Positions 53,879 through 61,730 of a stretch of 64,000 bases of DNA are shown here, one piece after another. Below the pieces are notes generated by a model. It was not told the DNA's origin and made no database searches. It saw only the letters and a list, made by a program, of their open reading frames with translations. The position numbers and the translations under genes were made by a program. The stretch spans positions 1,179,501 to 1,243,500 of the forward strand of contig NZ_AP026369.1 in NCBI RefSeq assembly GCF_040436365.1. The letters are read 5' to 3'. How positions within the stretch are numbered: the stretch's first letter is position 1; every line of letters starts with the position of its first letter. Origin of the DNA: Hydrogenimonas sp. SS33. Lineage in GTDB: Bacteria; Campylobacterota; Campylobacteria; Campylobacterales; Hydrogenimonadaceae.

Positions 53879-54384
53879 AATGGCTGAAGCGGACCGGCAT
53901 TCTCCTCGTTGCGCTCCTTGCCTGGGCCTTTTTCACGGGCCTTTTCCTCTCCAAGGAGCGCCTGTGCAACCTGGCGCTGCAGGAGCTGCAAAAGGAGCAG
54001 GTCACCCTCTGTTTCGAAGAGAGGAAAACATCTCCCGCAGGGTGTGAACAGAAGTTCACTACCCTCCTCTACGGCCACTCCCCCATCGCCAAAATCAAGG
54101 CGTTGCGCCTGACCCCCTGGAGCCTTTCCCTGCAAAGCATCCGGCTGGAGGGGATCGCCGCCTCCCTGCTCCCCCCGAGGATCGAAAAAGCGGAGTTCCA
54201 TCCGTTGACGGGAACGCTCTACGCCCGGGGAGATTTCGGCACACTGGAAGGCACCCTCTCATACCGCCGCAGGAGGATCAGGCTGGTTCTGACACCCTCC
54301 TCCCTCATGAAGCGTTCCTACCGGCAGGCGCTGAGGGAGTTCAAACCGAAAAACGGAAAGTATCTCTATGAAACCGGTTTCTGA
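53875..54384 (+). CDS. gspN: GspN-like bitopic protein
   Basis: The 169-residue protein has one N-terminal membrane helix (residues about 8-26) and a periplasmic beta-rich part (ALRLTPWSLSLQSIRLEGIA, GTLYARGDFGTLEGTLSYRR) typical of the GspN/AsmA-like fold. Classical GspN is about 250 residues, so this is a short version. Position after gspM and overlap of 17 bases with gspC support it. Two Cys (about residues 32 and 46) could form a disulfide. Its role in secretion is accessory and not well defined. Confidence 0.6.
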   Translation: MKWLKRTGILLVALLAWAFFTGLFLSKERLCNLALQELQKEQVTLCFEERKTSPAGCEQKFTTLLYGHSPIAKIKALRLTPWSLSLQSIRLEGIAASLLPPRIEKAEFHPLTGTLYARGDFGTLEGTLSYRRRRIRLVLTPSSLMKRSYRQALREFKPKNGKYLYETGF

Positions 54385-55192
54385 AAAAGCGCTCTTTGCC
54401 GCCGTCGCTGCCGGTATCGTCCTGACGGCGGCCGTCATCGCCGCCTCCCTCATCGACCTTTTCCTGCCGCCGCTGCCCCATCTGGAGTGCCGGCAGAGTG
54501 CGGCATGGCCGAAAGAGAGCTACCGCTTCGCCGCCGCCTTCGGCCTGCAGGCGCCCAAACCGGTGCAGCACACGAAAAAGAGAGCCACGGCGCCGGTGGT
54601 CAACCTGCACGGCTACCAGCTCACCATGACCGCCGTCGGAAAGCCGAGTATGGCGATCATCGTGCACAACCACCGGAGCAAACTTCTCGGTATCGGCGAG
54701 AGCATCGACGGATTCGTCCTGAAAGAGGTCTATACCGACCGGGTCAGGCTGGAGAAAAACGGCAGAACCTACTGGCTGAGCATGAAAAAGAAGAAATCCT
54801 CCACCATCCGCACCCAAAAAGCGGAAGCCCGCAGCGCCAAAAGCGGGAATCCGGAGGAGATGATCCGCAGGGAAGGCAATACCTACTACGTCCCCCGGGA
54901 GCTTCTGACAGAAATGCACGACCTGAGAAAGATATTCAAATATATCGCCATCAGACCGATCTATAGAAACAACCGGATCATCGGATACGGCATCACCCAG
55001 GTGAAAAAAGGGTCGGTTTTCGATAAAATGGGGTTACGTAAACGTGATATCATACAAAAAGTCAACGGAAAACCGGTCACGAACGAAGCCGAAGCCTTCA
55101 AATATTTCAACAATATCGGCGAATTGAGTTCACTGACACTGACGATCAAACGGGGGCACAGGATTTTGGAGCTGAACTATGAAGTCTTTTAA
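54368..55192 (+). CDS. gspC: GspC-like type II secretion protein with PDZ domain
   Basis: The 274-residue protein has a membrane helix (residues about 9-32), a homology-region domain (about 78-140, AIIVHNHRSKLLGIGESIDG) and a C-terminal PDZ domain (about 200-274, GSVFDKMGLRKRDIIQKVNG). This is the full GspC plan: the HR domain contacts the secretin N0 domain and the PDZ is thought to recruit substrates. It directly precedes and overlaps gspD by 14 bases. Relatives lacking the PDZ act in DNA uptake in Campylobacter. Confidence 0.85.
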   Translation: MKPVSEKALFAAVAAGIVLTAAVIAASLIDLFLPPLPHLECRQSAAWPKESYRFAAAFGLQAPKPVQHTKKRATAPVVNLHGYQLTMTAVGKPSMAIIVHNHRSKLLGIGESIDGFVLKEVYTDRVRLEKNGRTYWLSMKKKKSSTIRTQKAEARSAKSGNPEEMIRREGNTYYVPRELLTEMHDLRKIFKYIAIRPIYRNNRIIGYGITQVKKGSVFDKMGLRKRDIIQKVNGKPVTNEAEAFKYFNNIGELSSLTLTIKRGHRILELNYEVF

Positions 55193-57020
55193 CTCGCTTT
55201 TGCTGCTGCTGTCGGCACTGCTTCTGCCGATGATGCTGCATGCCGAAAAAATCACGATCAACTTCAACAACACCCCGATCCGTGACGTCATACGCTTCGT
55301 AGCGAAAGAGACCCACAAAAACATTCTCATTACCGGAAAAATCAGCGGAACGGTTAACTTCGTCGCCGAAACGCCCATCGACAAGTCGGAACTCATTCCC
55401 CTTCTGACCCAGATACTGCAAAACCGCGGCTATACCATCATCGACGGCCACAACGGCTACATGATGGTCACACGTGCGGCCAACGCCAAGAAGATGGCAA
55501 GCCCCGACCAAAACGCGGAAGCGGGAATGGTGACGAAGATCATAAGGGTCCACTACATCAAGGCCAGCGACGCGGTCCAGAAACTCCGCTATCTCAGCAG
55601 CCAGTTCGCCTCCGTCACCTTCGACAACAACAAAAACGTCATCATCATGACCGACTACCCGCGGCAGATCAAGTCGTTCGAAACGACGCTCAGGAAGATC
55701 GACCAGCCGATGCGCAAGGAGATCCGTTTCATCTCCCTCGACAATGCCGACGCGACCTCGGCACTCAAGGAGCTCAACGCCATCTTCAAGGCGCTCAACA
55801 CCACTTTCCGCTTCCCCGTCACGATCAACGCCGACGCCAAGAGCAACAAGATCGTCGTCATCGCTGACGCCCACGACATCGACAAGGCGGTCCGCATCGT
55901 CCGCCGCTTCGACAGCCAGAACCGGGCCAAAGAGGTGATGAGCGACGTGGTCTTCCTCAACAATGCCGAAGCCGGGGCGACCGTGAAGATCCTGACGGGG
56001 CTCATGAAGAGTTTCGACAAGGAGACGCAGCAGCACGTTTCGGTCCAGGCGAAGGAGGATATCAACGCCATCGCCATCACCGGTTCCCCCCAGGCGGTAA
56101 AACTCATCACCAAGGTGATCAAACGCCTCGACATCGAACCCCAGCAGGTCTACGTCAAAGCCCACATCTACGAGATCAGCCAGCGGAAACTCCAGAACCT
56201 GGGGGTCAGATGGGGCCTCACGGGCGGCACGGTCACCGGCAACACCCTCCTCACCTCCGTCTTCAACATGGGCGGCTCCTCCTTCGTCCTTCCCGCGTTC
56301 CTCTCCGACAGCATCAACCTGGAAGAGGGAAAAACGGCCCTTGCCGTCGGTGCCGTCATCGACCTGCTCAAGCAAAACGGTGCCGTCAACGTCATCAGCG
56401 AGCCCAACATTCTCTGCCTCAACAACAAAAAATCCTCCGTCTACGTAGGCAAAACCATCTCCATCCTCACCAGCACGGTCCAGGGGAACCAGAGCACCGA
56501 CCTCGCCCGCAACACCTACAGCCGGGAGGATGTGGGGCTGACGCTGGAGGTCAAGCCCCAGATCGCCAGCGACAACAAGGTGATGATGGTGGTCAAGACC
56601 AAAATCGAAGACATCGACCAGGCCAACACAAAAGAGGTGGACCGGCCCACCACGCTGAAGCGGGAGGTCAACACCGTCTCCATCGTCCACAACGGCGAGA
56701 GCGTCATCATCGGCGGGCTCCTGAAAGACTACTACGCAAAAGGGGTCAGCAAAGTCCCCCTGCTGGGCGACCTTCCCTTTCTCGGCCACCTCTTCACCTC
56801 CACCAACGACACAAAAGACCAGATCAACGTCATCGTCATCCTGACCCCCTACATCATCAAAAACAGCGAATCCCTCGCCCAGATCCAGGAGCAGATCGCC
56901 GAGACCGAAAAGCTGAAATCGAAACTGGCCCAGATCCTCGGCCGGAAACTGGCGGAGCAGAAGAAAGCGTTCAAAAAAGAAGAGAAAGAGACTGTACCCG
57001 GCGATGTTTTCAACCGTTAA
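55179..57020 (+). CDS. gspD: Type II secretion secretin GspD
   Basis: GspD forms the outer membrane channel of 12-15 subunits. The 613-residue protein has a signal peptide (ending MMLHA), an N0 domain (INFNNTPIRDVIRFVAKETHKN), N1-N3 KH-like domains (to about residue 310) and the secretin barrel domain (about 325-565) with VYVKAHIYEIS, SEPNILCLNNKKSSVYVG and VPLLGDLPFLGHLF motifs. The last 45 residues are a charged coiled coil, possibly a pilotin-binding S domain. It overlaps gspE by 17 bases. The Campylobacter transformation secretin CtsD is a relative. Confidence 0.93.
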   Translation: MKSFNSLLLLLSALLLPMMLHAEKITINFNNTPIRDVIRFVAKETHKNILITGKISGTVNFVAETPIDKSELIPLLTQILQNRGYTIIDGHNGYMMVTRAANAKKMASPDQNAEAGMVTKIIRVHYIKASDAVQKLRYLSSQFASVTFDNNKNVIIMTDYPRQIKSFETTLRKIDQPMRKEIRFISLDNADATSALKELNAIFKALNTTFRFPVTINADAKSNKIVVIADAHDIDKAVRIVRRFDSQNRAKEVMSDVVFLNNAEAGATVKILTGLMKSFDKETQQHVSVQAKEDINAIAITGSPQAVKLITKVIKRLDIEPQQVYVKAHIYEISQRKLQNLGVRWGLTGGTVTGNTLLTSVFNMGGSSFVLPAFLSDSINLEEGKTALAVGAVIDLLKQNGAVNVISEPNILCLNNKKSSVYVGKTISILTSTVQGNQSTDLARNTYSREDVGLTLEVKPQIASDNKVMMVVKTKIEDIDQANTKEVDRPTTLKREVNTVSIVHNGESVIIGGLLKDYYAKGVSKVPLLGDLPFLGHLFTSTNDTKDQINVIVILTPYIIKNSESLAQIQEQIAETEKLKSKLAQILGRKLAEQKKAFKKEEKETVPGDVFNR

Positions 57021-58494
57021 AGATGTGGATCTTCCGATCTTCACGGAGGTTCCCGAACTCGATTTCTACCTGAAAAACGGGCTTCTTTTCGGAATGTACG
57101 AAGGCAAACCCCACGCCTGCATCCGGGAAAACCCCGACGCCAACATGCTCAACGCCCTCTCCCATCTCAAGGGCGAATTTCCCGTGCTCCAACTCGACGA
57201 AGAGAGCTACACGAAGCTGAAAAACCGTTTTCTCGAAACCCGGACCGAAGAGGGGATCGGGGAGGTGGAGGGGTTCGAAACCCCCGAAGAGATCGAAAAT
57301 TTCCTCCAGAACGAAGATCTCCTCGACAGTGAAAACTCCGCGCCCATCATCCGCTACGTCAACTCCCTCTTCGTCCAGGCGGTCAAACGCCACGCCACCG
57401 ACATCCACATAGAAACCTTCGAAAGAGAAGGAGATGTTCGTTTCCGCATCGACGGGGTTTTGAACAAGGTGGCCACCCTGAAAAAAGGGGCGATCGAGTC
57501 GATCATCAACCGGATCAAGGTCATTTCCAACCTGGACATTTCCGAAACGCGCATTCCCCAGGACGGCCGCACCAAAGTGACCATCGCCGGCTCCGGCGTC
57601 GACGTGCGGGTTTCGGTCCTTCCCACCTATTACGGGGAGAAGGTGGTGATGCGCCTGCTGATGAAGGGGGAGTCGATCCCCTCACTGCACAACCTGGGAT
57701 TCTCCGTCGAGGTCTACCGGAAGCTCAAGTCTCTCCTCAAACACAGCTACGGCATGATCCTTATCACCGGCCCCACGGGAAGCGGAAAGTCGACGACGCT
57801 CCACTCCTTTCTCAAGGAGATCGACCATGAGCAGAACAACATCGTCACCATCGAAAACCCGGTGGAGTACAATGCGCCGGGCATCAACCAGATCCAGGTG
57901 AACGAGAAGGTCAACCTCACCTTCTCCGAAGCCCTGCGCTCCATTCTAAGGCAGGACCCCGACGTCATCATGGTGGGCGAGATGCGCGACGCCGAAACCG
58001 CCAAGATCGCCACCCAGGCCGCCATGACGGGGCACCTGCTCCTCTCCACACTCCACACCAACAGCGCCGTAGCCGCCATTCCGCGGCTGCTGGACATGGG
58101 GATCGACCCCTTTCTGGTGCGCTCCACCCTTATCGGAGTCATGGCCCAGCGGCTGGTACGCAAACTCTGCCCCTACTGCAAAGTCAAATATACCCCCGAC
58201 GAAAACGACATCGAATACTTCTACCTTCCCGAGGAGGCGGAGATCTATGCGCCCAAGGGGTGCGAAAAGTGCGGCTATACCGGCTACCGGGGGCGGCGCG
58301 CCATCGGCGAGATCATTCTGGTCGACGAGGGATTCGGCAGCAAAATCAAATACGGTGCCGACGAGCAGAGCCTTCGCCGCTACCTTCTGGAGGAGACCGA
58401 TTTCAGGCCCATGTTCGAAGAGCTGCGCCTGATGGTCATCTCCGGTGAGACCAGCATTCCCGAAGCGATCCGCATCGGAGTCAAGGGGTTATGA
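57004..58494 (+). CDS. gspE: Type II secretion ATPase GspE
   Basis: The 496-residue cytoplasmic hexameric ATPase drives pseudopilus assembly. Walker A GPTGSGKST is at about residue 256, the Asp box and Walker B VIMVGEMRDAETA at about 320, and the His box TLHTNSAVAA follows. A tetra-cysteine zinc site is present: CPYC near residue 388 and CEKC near 420, as in GspE and PilB. The N-terminal domain (residues 1-110) is short and divergent. It overlaps gspF by 4 bases. Confidence 0.94.
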   Translation: MFSTVKDVDLPIFTEVPELDFYLKNGLLFGMYEGKPHACIRENPDANMLNALSHLKGEFPVLQLDEESYTKLKNRFLETRTEEGIGEVEGFETPEEIENFLQNEDLLDSENSAPIIRYVNSLFVQAVKRHATDIHIETFEREGDVRFRIDGVLNKVATLKKGAIESIINRIKVISNLDISETRIPQDGRTKVTIAGSGVDVRVSVLPTYYGEKVVMRLLMKGESIPSLHNLGFSVEVYRKLKSLLKHSYGMILITGPTGSGKSTTLHSFLKEIDHEQNNIVTIENPVEYNAPGINQIQVNEKVNLTFSEALRSILRQDPDVIMVGEMRDAETAKIATQAAMTGHLLLSTLHTNSAVAAIPRLLDMGIDPFLVRSTLIGVMAQRLVRKLCPYCKVKYTPDENDIEYFYLPEEAEIYAPKGCEKCGYTGYRGRRAIGEIILVDEGFGSKIKYGADEQSLRRYLLEETDFRPMFEELRLMVISGETSIPEAIRIGVKGL

Positions 58495-59690
58495 CCTTCG
58501 TCTACAGGGGGTACGACAAATCGGGCCGGCGGGCGAAAGGCACCGTGACGGAAACCTCCCTGGAGCATGCGAAGGAGCGCCTCAAGGCCCAGGGCATTCT
58601 CATTGAAAGCATCCGCCCCAAAACCCGGCTGCTGATGCGCCCCGTACCCCCGGCCCTCGTCGCGGCGCTGGGACGCAACCTCAGCCTCTACCTCAAAGCG
58701 GGCATCTCTCTCAACCAGGGGCTCCATCTCATCGCCGAAAACTACCCGAAGAAGAGCCGCCAGCACGCCTTTCTGGAGGAGGTCGCCAAACTGATCGAAG
58801 GGGGGAGCAGCTTTTCCGACGCCCTGGCGCTGCAGAGTGTCTACAGCGTACCGCCCTACTTTCTGCAGACCATCAAAGTGGCGCAGAAAAGCGGGAATCT
58901 GGAGATGGTCCTGACGGAGCTTTCCGACTATGTGACCGAGCAGGAGAAGATCAAACGCGATGTGGTGAAAGCCTTCATCTACCCCTCCTTCATCCTGCTC
59001 ATCGCCATCGCCATGATCAACTTCATGCTCACCACCATCATCCCCAAAATCGTGGATATGTTCGAAAGCACCAAGAGCGAACTTCCCACCTCCACCAAAA
59101 TCACGCTGGCGCTCTCCCACTTCTTCCAGGCCTACTCCTGGCTCATGCTCATCGTCGCCATCCTGCTGGCGGCGGGCCTGGTTCTCTCCTGGAAGAAGAG
59201 CGAAGCCTTCGGCTACTTTATGGACAGGATGGTGCTGAAAATCCCCCTTTTCGGAGACATGGTGGTCTTCATGGAGCTGGGGCGCTTCAGCCGCGTCATG
59301 GCCCTGCTGCTGCAAAGCGGCGTCCCCTTCGCCCAGGCCCTCAACTATGCCGCCCAGACCATCGGCAACCGCTATCTGCGCCGTCTCTTCGGCGTAATCG
59401 CCGAGCAGATCGTCGAGGGCAAAAGCTTCACCCAGGCGGTGAAAGAGAATGTCAAAAAAGGGGAGATCCCCAACGACTTCATCAATGCCGTCGCCCTGGG
59501 TGAGAAGAGCTCCCACCTGGCATTCTCGCTCAAAAACCTGGCCGAACTCTACGGCCAGCAGAACCGGGACCGCATCGAGGTGATGCTCGCCCTTCTCGAG
59601 CCGGTCCTGATGCTCACCATCGGCGGTATCATCGGTTTTCTCGTCATCTCGATGCTGCTGCCGATCTTCAGTATCAGTATTCAGGGATGA
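58491..59690 (+). CDS. gspF: Type II secretion inner membrane platform protein GspF
   Basis: GspF is the polytopic core of the inner membrane platform that couples GspE to pseudopilin addition. The 399-residue protein has the typical two repeats of a cytoplasmic helical domain plus membrane helices: RNLSLYLKAGISLNQGL near residue 65 and MELGRFSRVMALLLQSGVPFAQAL near 260, with helices about 165-190, 215-240 and 370-395. Length matches the family. A heptanucleotide array follows its stop codon at once. Confidence 0.94.
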   Translation: MTFVYRGYDKSGRRAKGTVTETSLEHAKERLKAQGILIESIRPKTRLLMRPVPPALVAALGRNLSLYLKAGISLNQGLHLIAENYPKKSRQHAFLEEVAKLIEGGSSFSDALALQSVYSVPPYFLQTIKVAQKSGNLEMVLTELSDYVTEQEKIKRDVVKAFIYPSFILLIAIAMINFMLTTIIPKIVDMFESTKSELPTSTKITLALSHFFQAYSWLMLIVAILLAAGLVLSWKKSEAFGYFMDRMVLKIPLFGDMVVFMELGRFSRVMALLLQSGVPFAQALNYAAQTIGNRYLRRLFGVIAEQIVEGKSFTQAVKENVKKGEIPNDFINAVALGEKSSHLAFSLKNLAELYGQQNRDRIEVMLALLEPVLMLTIGGIIGFLVISMLLPIFSISIQG

Positions 59691-59691
59691 C

Positions 59692-60122
59692 AGTGAGTAG
59701 TAGGTAGTGGGTAGTAGGTAGATAAAATGAAGTGTGAACATCTGGATGTATGGAAGCGGTCGTGTCGATTGTGTGTGGATATTTACAAATCTTTCGAATC
59801 TTGTAACCATTATGGATTCAGAGATCAGATTACCCGTAGCGCTCTTTCGATCGGAAGCAACATTGCCGAAGGAATGGGAAAAGACTCCGTCAAAGATCGC
59901 ATCCGTTTTCTCAATATCGCGGAAGGCTCTATCGCGGAATTGATCACCCAAACCTATATAGGCATAGAAACAGGTTACATCGCAAAAAAAGGAAGGCATG
60001 AGATGGATCAAAGAGCTCAATGAACTGCTTCCTATGCTAAAATCACTCAAAAACAACTTAAAGGATTCGATCCCATGAAACACCTCCAAACTACCCGCTA
60101 CCCGCTACCCACTACCCACTCC
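59692..60122. mobile_element. Heptanucleotide-bounded cassette carrying a four-helix-bundle gene
   Basis: The left arm (59692-59721) is four G-rich 7-mers (GTAGTAG/GTGGGTA type). The right arm (60091-60122) is four to five C-rich 7-mers (CTACCCG/CTACCCA type), the reverse complement of the left-arm unit. Between them lies a gene of the S23/TIGR02436 family. The arrangement looks like an element inserted between gspF and gspG; the right arm now forms codons 6-16 of gspG. Mobility is inferred from the repeats, not seen. Confidence 0.6.
59727..60023 (+). CDS. Four-helix-bundle protein (S23/TIGR02436 family), frameshifted at the 3' end
   Basis: The 98-residue product matches the family of proteins encoded in 23S rRNA intervening sequences: HLDVWKRSCRLCVDIYK, QITRSALSIGSNIAEGMGK and RFLNIAEGSIAELITQ. 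The last helix is broken: after GYIAKK the frame goes wrong in an A7 run (about 59983-59989). With six A instead of seven, the reading continues EGMRWIKELNELLPMLKSL and stops at 60078, overlapping the gspG ATG (ATGA). So the intact form is about 116 residues and coupled to gspG. The frameshift may be recent, phase-variable or a sequencing error. Function of the family is unknown; it is not a known secretion component. Confidence 0.82.
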   Translation: MKCEHLDVWKRSCRLCVDIYKSFESCNHYGFRDQITRSALSIGSNIAEGMGKDSVKDRIRFLNIAEGSIAELITQTYIGIETGYIAKKGRHEMDQRAQ

Positions 60123-60548
60123 GCAAACCGAAAAGCGTTCTCGCTTCTGGAGCTGATGATCGTCATCATCATTCTGGGGCTTTTGAGTGCCCTGGTGCTT
60201 CCGAACCTCCTGGGCAAGGCCGAAAGCGCCAAGCGCAAGCTGGTCTGCATCCAGATGAAGCAGATCGAAGAGGCGCTCAAGTCCTTCAAGTTTGACAACG
60301 GCATGTATCCGACCACCGAAGAGGGGCTCCGGGCGCTGCTGCACAATCCCGACCCGGAGAAATATACCAACTACGCCGTCAGCGGATACCTGGAGGGGAA
60401 AACCCTGCCCAAAGATCCCTGGAAACACCCCTACATCTACATCAACGAGGGAGGCGAGATCAATCTCATCAGCCTCGGTGCGGACGGCAAGGAAGGGGGT
60501 GAGGGAGACGGCAAGGATATCACCCTGCAGGAGTGCGAACGACATTGA
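60075..60548 (+). CDS. gspG: Major pseudopilin GspG
   Basis: GspG forms the pseudopilus shaft. The prepilin motif is A-FSLLELMIVIIILG with Glu at mature position 5. The mature 136 residues are GspG-like: ESAKRKLVCIQMKQIEEALKSF, then MYPTTEEGLRALL, KDPWKHPYIY and GADGKEGGEGDGKDI, the calcium-binding end. The leader is 21 residues instead of the usual 6-10, because codons about 6-16 are heptanucleotide repeat (TTRYPLPTTH). The residue before the cut is Ala, not Gly. Confidence 0.92.
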   Translation: MKHLQTTRYPLPTTHSANRKAFSLLELMIVIIILGLLSALVLPNLLGKAESAKRKLVCIQMKQIEEALKSFKFDNGMYPTTEEGLRALLHNPDPEKYTNYAVSGYLEGKTLPKDPWKHPYIYINEGGEINLISLGADGKEGGEGDGKDITLQECERH

Positions 60549-61210
60549 TGGGGGGAGTTCTGGAAGCGGAAAACGGAAAACGGAAAACGGAAAACGGAAA
60601 AGGGAGTAAAGAACGTCTTTCTCCATTCACCGTTCACTGTTCACCGTTTACTGTTCACTGTTCTCCGTTCACCGTTCGCCGCAACAGGGCGTTCACCCTC
60701 GTCGAACTGCTCATCGTCCTCCTGCTCATGGGCATCGTCTACGGCATCGCTTTCAATACGGTTTTGGGCAAAACATCCAAAGAGAAGGGCGAAGAGGGGG
60801 TCTCCCTGGCAACGATCGACCGGGTATTCAAAGAGTCTCCCGCCTACAAATCCAAAAGAATCGACCTCTTCTGCAGCGACAGGATGAAATGCTACCTGAG
60901 CGTGGAGGGCAACGTCACCACGACTTTCGACCTGATGCAGCCCGTGGTCGCCTACCGGCTCAATCCCGACGAAACGCTCCAGATCGTGGACTATCCCCAT
61001 ATCCGCCTGGGAAGGGAGGAGTTCTCCCCCGCCTATATTCTCAGCTGCCGGAAAAACGGCCTCTTCGTTCCGGCTATCTTGCGAAGCGTGGATACCTGGT
61101 ACTACCTTCATCCGTTTCTGGGCATGAAAACCTTCTCCGACTCCGTTTCTATGGTCTCCTTCATCCGTCGAAGCGACTACCTTCCCGACAAGGCCGGTTA
61201 TGCGCAATAA
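60548..61210 (+). CDS. gspH: Minor pseudopilin, GspH position
   Basis: I start at the ATG at 60548, which overlaps the gspG stop (TGATG); a GTG at 60533 is the alternative. The prepilin motif A-FTLVELLIVLLLMG appears only after about 47 residues. The leader is made of two heptanucleotide arrays (ENGKRKTENGK and PFTVHCSPFTVHC) with no other ATG, GTG or TTG in frame, so it must be translated. The mature part is about 173 residues, with two Cys near FCSDRMKCYLS. Identity as GspH comes from position and size, as this subunit is poorly conserved. Confidence 0.75.
   Translation: MGGVLEAENGKRKTENGKGSKERLSPFTVHCSPFTVHCSPFTVRRNRAFTLVELLIVLLLMGIVYGIAFNTVLGKTSKEKGEEGVSLATIDRVFKESPAYKSKRIDLFCSDRMKCYLSVEGNVTTTFDLMQPVVAYRLNPDETLQIVDYPHIRLGREEFSPAYILSCRKNGLFVPAILRSVDTWYYLHPFLGMKTFSDSVSMVSFIRRSDYLPDKAGYAQ
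60566..60682. repeat. Two-armed heptanucleotide element in the gspH leader
   Basis: Left arm 60566-60602: four to five tandem GAAAACG units. Core 60603-60620 with a small hairpin AAAGA-ACG-TCTTT. Right arm 60621-60682: about nine 7-mers (TTCACCG, TTCACTG, TTTACTG, TTCTCCG). Left and right units are partly complementary (5 of 7 positions). The element is wholly inside the translated leader of gspH. Confidence 0.88.
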
Positions 61211-61730
61211 CCGGTCATTGGTCATTGGTCATCGGTCATTGGGTAGGATGGTCCACTTTGTTAACCGACCTAAAACTTCGAATATAGGCCAAAATAAAAA
61301 ACTACCTACTACCCACTACCCACTACCCACTCCTCATGCCCCTGCCTTTACCCTCCTGGAAGTTCTGCTGAGCATTCTTCTCCTTTTCTCCATGGGGCTC
61401 GCCCTTCTCAAATTCGACGGGTGGATCAAGCAAGACCTCTCACGCTACCGGGCGAAAGCCTCCATCCTCTACCAGGAGACGCCCCTGCTCTATGCGAACA
61501 TACGGAGCCTGCGGGAGAGGAAGCGTTCTTTGTACGATGTCACCCGTTTCGTCAAACTGCGCGACGACGAAATCTTCTGGCTCAAGAATCTCGAAGGGAG
61601 CGTGAAGGTCGGCAAAGAGGAGAAAAAGAGCCTCTTTCAAAGCGAAGACCTCGACCTGACCTACCACTTCTACCCCCTGAAACTCTTTCGGAAAGAGGAA
61701 GCCCTCTCTTTCATAAGGGTCTACCCGTGA
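61200..61730 (+). CDS. gspI: Minor pseudopilin, GspI position
   Basis: The prepilin motif A-FTLLEVLLSILLLF carries Glu at mature position 5 and resembles GspI. Translation can start at 61200 (overlapping gspH by 11 bases) or at an in-frame ATG at 61248; either way the leader is at least 33 residues and includes CTACCCA-type repeats (LPTTHYPLPT). The mature part is about 125 residues, a normal size. It is coupled to gspJ by a TGATG overlap. Confidence 0.75.
   Translation: MRNNRSLVIGHRSLGRMVHFVNRPKTSNIGQNKKLPTTHYPLPTPHAPAFTLLEVLLSILLLFSMGLALLKFDGWIKQDLSRYRAKASILYQETPLLYANIRSLRERKRSLYDVTRFVKLRDDEIFWLKNLEGSVKVGKEEKKSLFQSEDLDLTYHFYPLKLFRKEEALSFIRVYP
61212..61333. repeat. Two-armed heptanucleotide element in the gspI leader
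   Basis: Left arm 61212-61247: four to five GGTCATT-type units ending GGGTAGG. Core 61248-61300 is AT-rich with no structure I can name. Right arm 61301-61333: four CTACCCA units plus one variant. It overlaps the gspH stop region and the gspI leader. Confidence 0.85.
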
